Positions 59,182-64,000 of a DNA stretch of 64,000 bases are shown piece by piece. Position 1 is the stretch's first letter. Every line of letters starts with the position of its first letter. The notes beneath the pieces are model-generated. The model saw only the letters and a list, made by a program, of their open reading frames with translations, was not told the DNA's origin and did not search any database. Location: positions 61,861,444 to 61,925,443 of the forward strand of contig NC_081832.1 of NCBI RefSeq assembly GCF_030867095.1, given 5' to 3'. Origin of the DNA: Alligator mississippiensis (Eukaryota > Chordata > Crocodylia > Alligatoridae). The translations under genes and the position numbers were made by a program.

Positions 59182-61139
59182 CTACACCATCTTAAATGGG
59201 GATTGTGGGGCCAAATTGTATATAATTCATTCTAATTACTAATTAGACTTTGCTTCAGTAGCAAATGGTATCTCTGCTATAAAAAGACCCTTGCAATTTG
59301 AAAGGTCAGCTTCACTGCATTGTGAAGAATTATGAAGGTCAAAAACATGAAATAAGTGCATCACAGGCTGTATAATAAAGTGAAGAGAAACTTTGCCCCA
59401 GGTTTTATTTCCCTTGTAGTTGATGACTTTTCTAGCATCAGTCGATTTGTTAGTTACATTTGATTCTGTGAAAGCAACCAAAGCTTCCAAATTCTTTCAG
59501 TACTCTTCACCTATTGATGTGTAGCCTGAGAGAAACTAAAACAGAGTAGTAGCAGATTTCAGTTCTCATTCTAACATGAGGCAATTCCGAAGTTGTGCCG
59601 ACTGATCATTTTGCAAAAAAAGAAAGGCATTGCCATGCAGCCTCTTATTTATAGTTAATTGAGGAATTTAGAATTATTTCTCATCATTTAATCACCTTGC
59701 TGGTTTTATGTTGCTTAATGCCATGAATGGAGTATTATAGCCTACTAATACACTGTGAATGGATTTTAGAGGTCATGGGGGAAGGAGCTAGATTTAGAAG
59801 AGATTTTGATTTAAATTGGAAATTGTAGCAGTGACTCTTATACTTTTTTTGTACAGTACCTAGTCAGCTGGGGCCCCATCTTTGTTACTCAATCTTAATA
59901 AACAGGCACCATCTTAATAAACAGGATTTTTTTTAAAGGGACTGTTTGTGGGGATGGGAATTGTAATCCACACCTCAAAGTTTCTGTTTTTGGGGGCATA
60001 GGCACATCCTTGCTTCAGTTCTTATTTATCTTTCCTGAGCTAGTTGGTCAATCCCTAATTGAAGCTGACATACTTTCAACCTAATTGCTTTGTAGCAGAA
60101 GGGGGGGCAGTGTCTGAGTTTCTAGTTTAAACACATCCATTGTGATTGGTAATAGGTGAAGTAATGCTTAAAGTACCCGGTCTGGAGTCCGAATTTAGTA
60201 ATGTAAACCATCTCGGGAACCATAGAGTACTGTAATGTTGTGCTTTTGTTCATACACCCTGAATAATAAAAAACTAGCCTTAAAGCAGCAGATTGCTAAC
60301 CACTTAAAAACCTTATGAAACATTTCTTCTAAATTCTGAGATATCAAGCAGTAACTTTTGTATTCAGTTCTGGGCACTGATGAAAGTTTTCTTTGTGATC
60401 CTCACTCTTAGGAGGAAAACAAACATAGCTGTCCTACCTGTTCCTTTCCCCGTCTTGCCCCTTGTGAGAGATTTATGAGGATTGAAACTCCAAATCCTGG
60501 TTTTATGACCCTCAGCATGGAAACTAGATGAACACACACCTTGCATAAATTCAACCTGGCTATTTGCTTATTTTAGAGCAGAGATTGTGACCAAATGACA
60601 TGCCATTATTACAAGATCAATATAAAATGTTAATGGAAATGTACATATTTGGTCCTGTTTTAATTGGAATCCTCAGGACTTTTTACAGATTCAAAATGAG
60701 TTTGCAGTGCTGATAAGCCAGTAGCAGTTCGTACTGCACCAGTCTGTTTGTTCTTTCTCAGTGTGCTGTTTAACCAGCTGAATTAATACACAGTCGTTTA
60801 TTTGCCAAAGTTACTAAGTGAACTTCTGCAAAGGAGCTTTGGATGCCTTTTGTGTAGAGCATAAGTATTGGTGCTGGGAATGGCCGTGTATTTCTTCAAG
60901 GGTAGTGCTTTATTTCTTGATTTAGCACCACTGTGTGTGAACACATGTGCCCTATACTAAATTATGCGTACTGGGACACTAACTTCAGTAGCAAATAAAT
61001 CCTGATGTTCGTATTGTGCCTTTATGCAGAGGTCTTGGTGAAGTTTATTTATAGACTCTTGTATATGATCTGGTTGGAAACTGTATTCTTCACTTCCTGA
61101 TCTAATTTGTATAGGCATAAATAATAACTGTAAATGATG
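59182..61139. other. ERGIC1 intron 1 with one LINE tail
   Basis: At 59835-59925 TTTTTTTGTACAGTACCTAG then CAGCTGGGGCCCCATCTTTG resembles the 3' tail of an L2-like LINE. ATCTTAATAAACAGG is directly duplicated there. No exon-like sequence is visible. Confidence 0.45.
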
Positions 61140-61147
61140 GTCTATGT

Positions 61148-61466
61148 CAGTGGTCGGCAACCCCGGCATGCGTGCCGAACGTGGCATGTGAGGCCATTTT
61201 GCTTGGCACACCACAGCCAGCCCCGGCTCCGGGTAGCTGCTGCCAGTGACGGAGCCTGGGCTGCTCCCAGCAGGGCTTGCAGTGTCCCAGCTGCCTGCTG
61301 GGAGCAGCCTGGGATCCCGGCTGGCAGCAGCTCCCCAGAACCAGGGCTGGCTGCAGCCGGGAGGCTCCAAACAGCTGTGCTGGGCTCTGGCATCAGCTCT
61401 GCACCAGCAGGCACACCTTGGAGCGGGCAGTGGGGGAAGGGCCTGAGGCAACGCAGCTGTGGTCTC

Positions 61467-61501
<35 letters not shown>

Positions 61502-62176
61502 CTCCCGGCATGGAGGTGATGAGCCCAGCGCAGCTGTTTGTAGCCAGCCTGGGCTCTGGGCAGCTGCAGCAAGCAGCAGACGGGCTGCAAACAGCTGCGC
61601 CAGGCTCCACAGCTCCAGGCTCAGCTCCATGCTGGCGGCAACTACTTGTGCACCTCAGGGCGAACAGCAGGGCAGCGCAGCCCGCTCCGAGGTGCCTGTG
61701 CAGTCGCTGCCAGCATGGAGCTGATGCCGGAGCTGTGGAGCCTGGCGCAGCTGTTTGGAGACTCCCGGCTGCAGCCGGTCCCGGCTCTGGGGAGCTGCTG
61801 CCAGCCGGGATCCCAGGCTGCTCCTAGCAGGCAGCTGGGATGCTGGAAGCCCTGCTGGGAGCAGTCTGGGTTCCAGCAGCTGCCCAGAGCTGGGGTAGCT
61901 GCTGGCAGCCACAGAGCCTGGGCTGTGGGGAGGGGCTTTGGATAGGGGGCAAGGGGCAGTAGGGCTGGGGGGCTGGGGCTTTGGGTGGGGGGCATGGGGC
62001 GGCAGGGCTGGGGGGGCAGGGGCTTTGGGTGGGGGGAAAGGGGCACAAGCAGGGCATCCTGCCATGTACCCCTTGCCCTCATTTTGTTTTTCTGCCATAC
62101 TGGCACTCTGGCACCTTCTGAGAGAGGCATTGCGGAGTTTTTCAGCACTCTGGCCAAAAAACATTGCCTACCCCTG
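61148..62176 (+). mobile_element. 1.0-kb hAT element with a large internal inverted repeat
   Basis: It starts CAGTGGTCGGCAACCCCGGC and ends AAAAACATTGCCTACCCCTG. Flanks GTCTATGT (61140-61147) and GTTTACGC (62177-62184) match only 5 of 8. Inside, 61260-61404 and 61714-61864 are near-identical inverted arms (both contain GGGATCCCGGCTGGCAGCAG or its complement), separated by a 33-base C run (61468-61500) and a further palindromic segment. The short copy at 6231-6458 shares its ends. Confidence 0.82.
61468..61500. repeat. poly(C) run
   Basis: Thirty-three consecutive C (G on the other strand) inside the hAT element. It explains the Pro- and Gly-runs in the reading frames here, and its length is probably unstable or uncertain in the assembly. 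Confidence 0.97.
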
Positions 62177-62184
62177 GTTTACGC

Positions 62185-63055
62185 TATTTGCTGGCATTTT
62201 AAACTCCAGAAGATTTTATTAGCTAATGAAGTAATAGTTATACACCTTGGAATAAAAGACACTGTGTCAATACCACTTAATATTAAAATTTAGTATCTCT
62301 GAGATGCCATGAGGCATGTGTATATTATTGCTGGTGAACAATGTTAAATGACATGTAGTTGTACCCAATACAGAATTCTCATGAAATAACCACAGTGTGT
62401 TTGTTTTTAAACCATGAAATTGTCTGGCCTATAACTTTATTTAAACAAGAGGTCTTTGAGGGAATTTAAAATAAGCAGTCACAGCAAATTAATTATCCAT
62501 GTAAGACTGGATTATACTGAGAGATTCTAATGATGCTTGTGACATAGGTTGAGGTGTGTATGAGTCCAAATACAGTAGAATGCCAAACAAGCACACTCCA
62601 TTCAACTGCATATCTTGTCAACCCTATTTAGTTTCTACAGTGCAGTTTTCTTCTTTTTCTCAGGGTTATGTAAAGAGTTCTTGCTCTCTTTGATCAGGAA
62701 ATCCAGTGCTATTTGTGAGCACTTGAAGAAATATATTTCTAAATTCCTAGGAACATTTAAAAAGTGCTTTAAGGCACAATTTCTGGCTATAGACAACAAG
62801 AATTTTGAATTGCTTCAGAAGGGGAGGGGGCATTGGTCTTCCAGAGCTTGCATCAGCTGTTTTGCTGTAGTTTATGTCTGTGTGCTCCAGCAGTGTTACA
62901 CATGAGCTAAGCCACTATAAATTTAAAACTGAATGAAACGGGGTTAAAGTTGCATTGGTTTTGCTACACTTGTAACTGTCACGCTAGCTATACAGTAGTA
63001 ATACATTTTACAATCAATTCACTGGGGTGGTTTGGTTCCAATTAAAATAGGTGTT
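62185..63055. other. ERGIC1 intron 1, nothing recognised
   Basis: AT-rich DNA without a gene or bounded element. Confidence 0.5.
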
Positions 63056-63059
63056 TGGT

Positions 63060-64000
63060 ATTAGAATTATAAACAATTAGGGTTGGAAGGGACCTCCAGA
63101 GGTATCTAATCTAACCCCCTGCTCAAAGCAGAACAGCCACCAGCTAGATCATCCTAGCCAAGGTTTTGTCTAGCCAGGTCTTAAAAACCTCCAAGGATGG
63201 AGATTTCGCAACCTCTCTGAGTAACCTGTTCCAGTGTTTTACTACCCTCCTAGTGAGAAAATTCTTCCAAATATCTAACCTAAACTTCCCTTGCTGCAAC
63301 TTGAGACTGTTGCTCCTTGTTCTGTCATCCGCCACCACTGAGAAAAAGCTAGCTTCATCCTCTTTCGAACCCCTCTTCAGGTAGTTGAAGGCTACTATTA
63401 AATCCCCTTGCAGTCTTACCTTCTCTAGACTAAATAAGCCCAGTTTCCTCAGCCTCTCCTGACAAGTCATGTCCCCCCAGCCCCCGAACCATTTCCATTG
63501 GCCCTGCTGAACTCTCCAATTTGTCCAGATCCTTTCTGTAGTGGGGGCCCAAAAATTGAATGAAGGACTCCAGATGTGGCCTTACCAGTGCTGAATTAGA
63601 GGGGAATAATCACTTCCCTTGCCCTACTGGCAACACTCCTACTAATGCAGCTCAGTATGCCATTAGTCTTCTTGGCAACAAGGGCACACTGCTAACTCAG
63701 ATTCAACGTAATGTCCACTGTAACCCCCAGGTCCTTTTTTGCAGAGCTGTGGCCCAGCCAGTCGATCCCCGGCCTGTACTGGTGCATGGGATTGTTCCAT
63801 CCTAAGTGCAGGACTTTGCACTTGTCCTTGTTGAACCTCATGAAATTTCTTTTGGCCTAGTCCTCCAATTTGTCTAGGTCACTGCCCCCATCTTGGTGGG
63901 ACTAGCCCTACCCTCCAGTGTATCTCCTACTCCCCCCAGCTTGGTGTCATCTGCAAACTTGCTGAGGTTGCACTTTATGCTATCTTCCAGGTTGTTGATA
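63060..64000 (-). mobile_element. CR1 LINE 3' portion, continues past the window
   Basis: AACAATTAGGGTTGGAAGGG then ACCTCCAGAGGTATCTAATC is the complement of the CR1 3' end. On the minus strand the C-terminal coding part reads LRKLGLFSLEKVRLQGDLIV then AFNYLKRG and later FLTRRVVKHWNRLLREVAKS and PSLEVFKTWLDKTLA, and farther upstream the RT end region. A 109-codon stretch at 63470-63144 is uninterrupted, so this copy is younger than the other CR1 fragments here, but frames are broken upstream of it. Confidence 0.92.

Noticed and set aside
60957-61827. Long Gly- and Pro-run reading frames on both strands
   Set aside because: They read through a 33-base C run and GC-rich inverted arms of a hAT element. 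Length is due to composition, not coding.
55066-64000. Possible ERGIC1 exon 2 within the window
   Set aside because: I searched by eye for coding of FDIYRKVPKDLTQP after an acceptor AG and found nothing, so the exon is taken to lie beyond 64000.

Overview
The window is vertebrate nuclear DNA: spliced genes, a CpG-island promoter, and long repeat-filled intergenic and intronic DNA. The CR1 LINE copies, old MIR-like SINEs, many short hAT-type DNA transposons and a bird/reptile-like DUSP1 protein point to a non-avian sauropsid. A crocodilian is my best guess and a turtle is possible; this is inference from repeat style, not a database match.

Only two protein-coding genes are supported. DUSP1 (MKP-1) lies on the minus strand at 14435..12150. 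It is complete in four coding exons (376, 149, 220 and 371 bp, together 371 codons plus stop), with a TATA/CRE/CCAAT promoter above it and an AU-rich 3'UTR below it. About 40.6 kb away and divergently oriented, the first coding exon of ERGIC1 (ATG at 55046, donor GT at 55066) sits in a CpG island on the plus strand. Its next exon is not in the window, so 55066-64000 is intron 1. DUSP1 beside ERGIC1 in this arrangement is the order known from human chromosome 5q35.

Layout: 1-11460 is intergenic DNA downstream of DUSP1 with ancient LINE/SINE fragments and two small hAT elements. 11465-14720 is DUSP1 and its promoter; intron 3 holds a hAT element. 14900-54800 is the gap between the genes, filled with hAT elements (several with matching 8-bp target duplications), CR1 copies, MIR-like copies, two tandem repeat pairs, foldback elements and long unmarked AT-rich stretches. 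54800-55400 is the ERGIC1 promoter/CpG island. 55400-64000 is ERGIC1 intron 1 with three hAT copies and the 3' part of a CR1 running off the end.

I found no new enzymatic or defence system, no tRNA or rRNA gene, no CRISPR array and no recognisable viral fossil. The most interesting structure is the hAT landscape: families recognised by terminal inverted repeats and 8-bp duplications, a CR1 nested inside one, GC-rich cargo apparently shared between elements with different ends, and two strong foldback elements. The regulatory signals of DUSP1, including a miR-101-type seed match and an AU-rich element in the 3'UTR, are the clearest functional observations.
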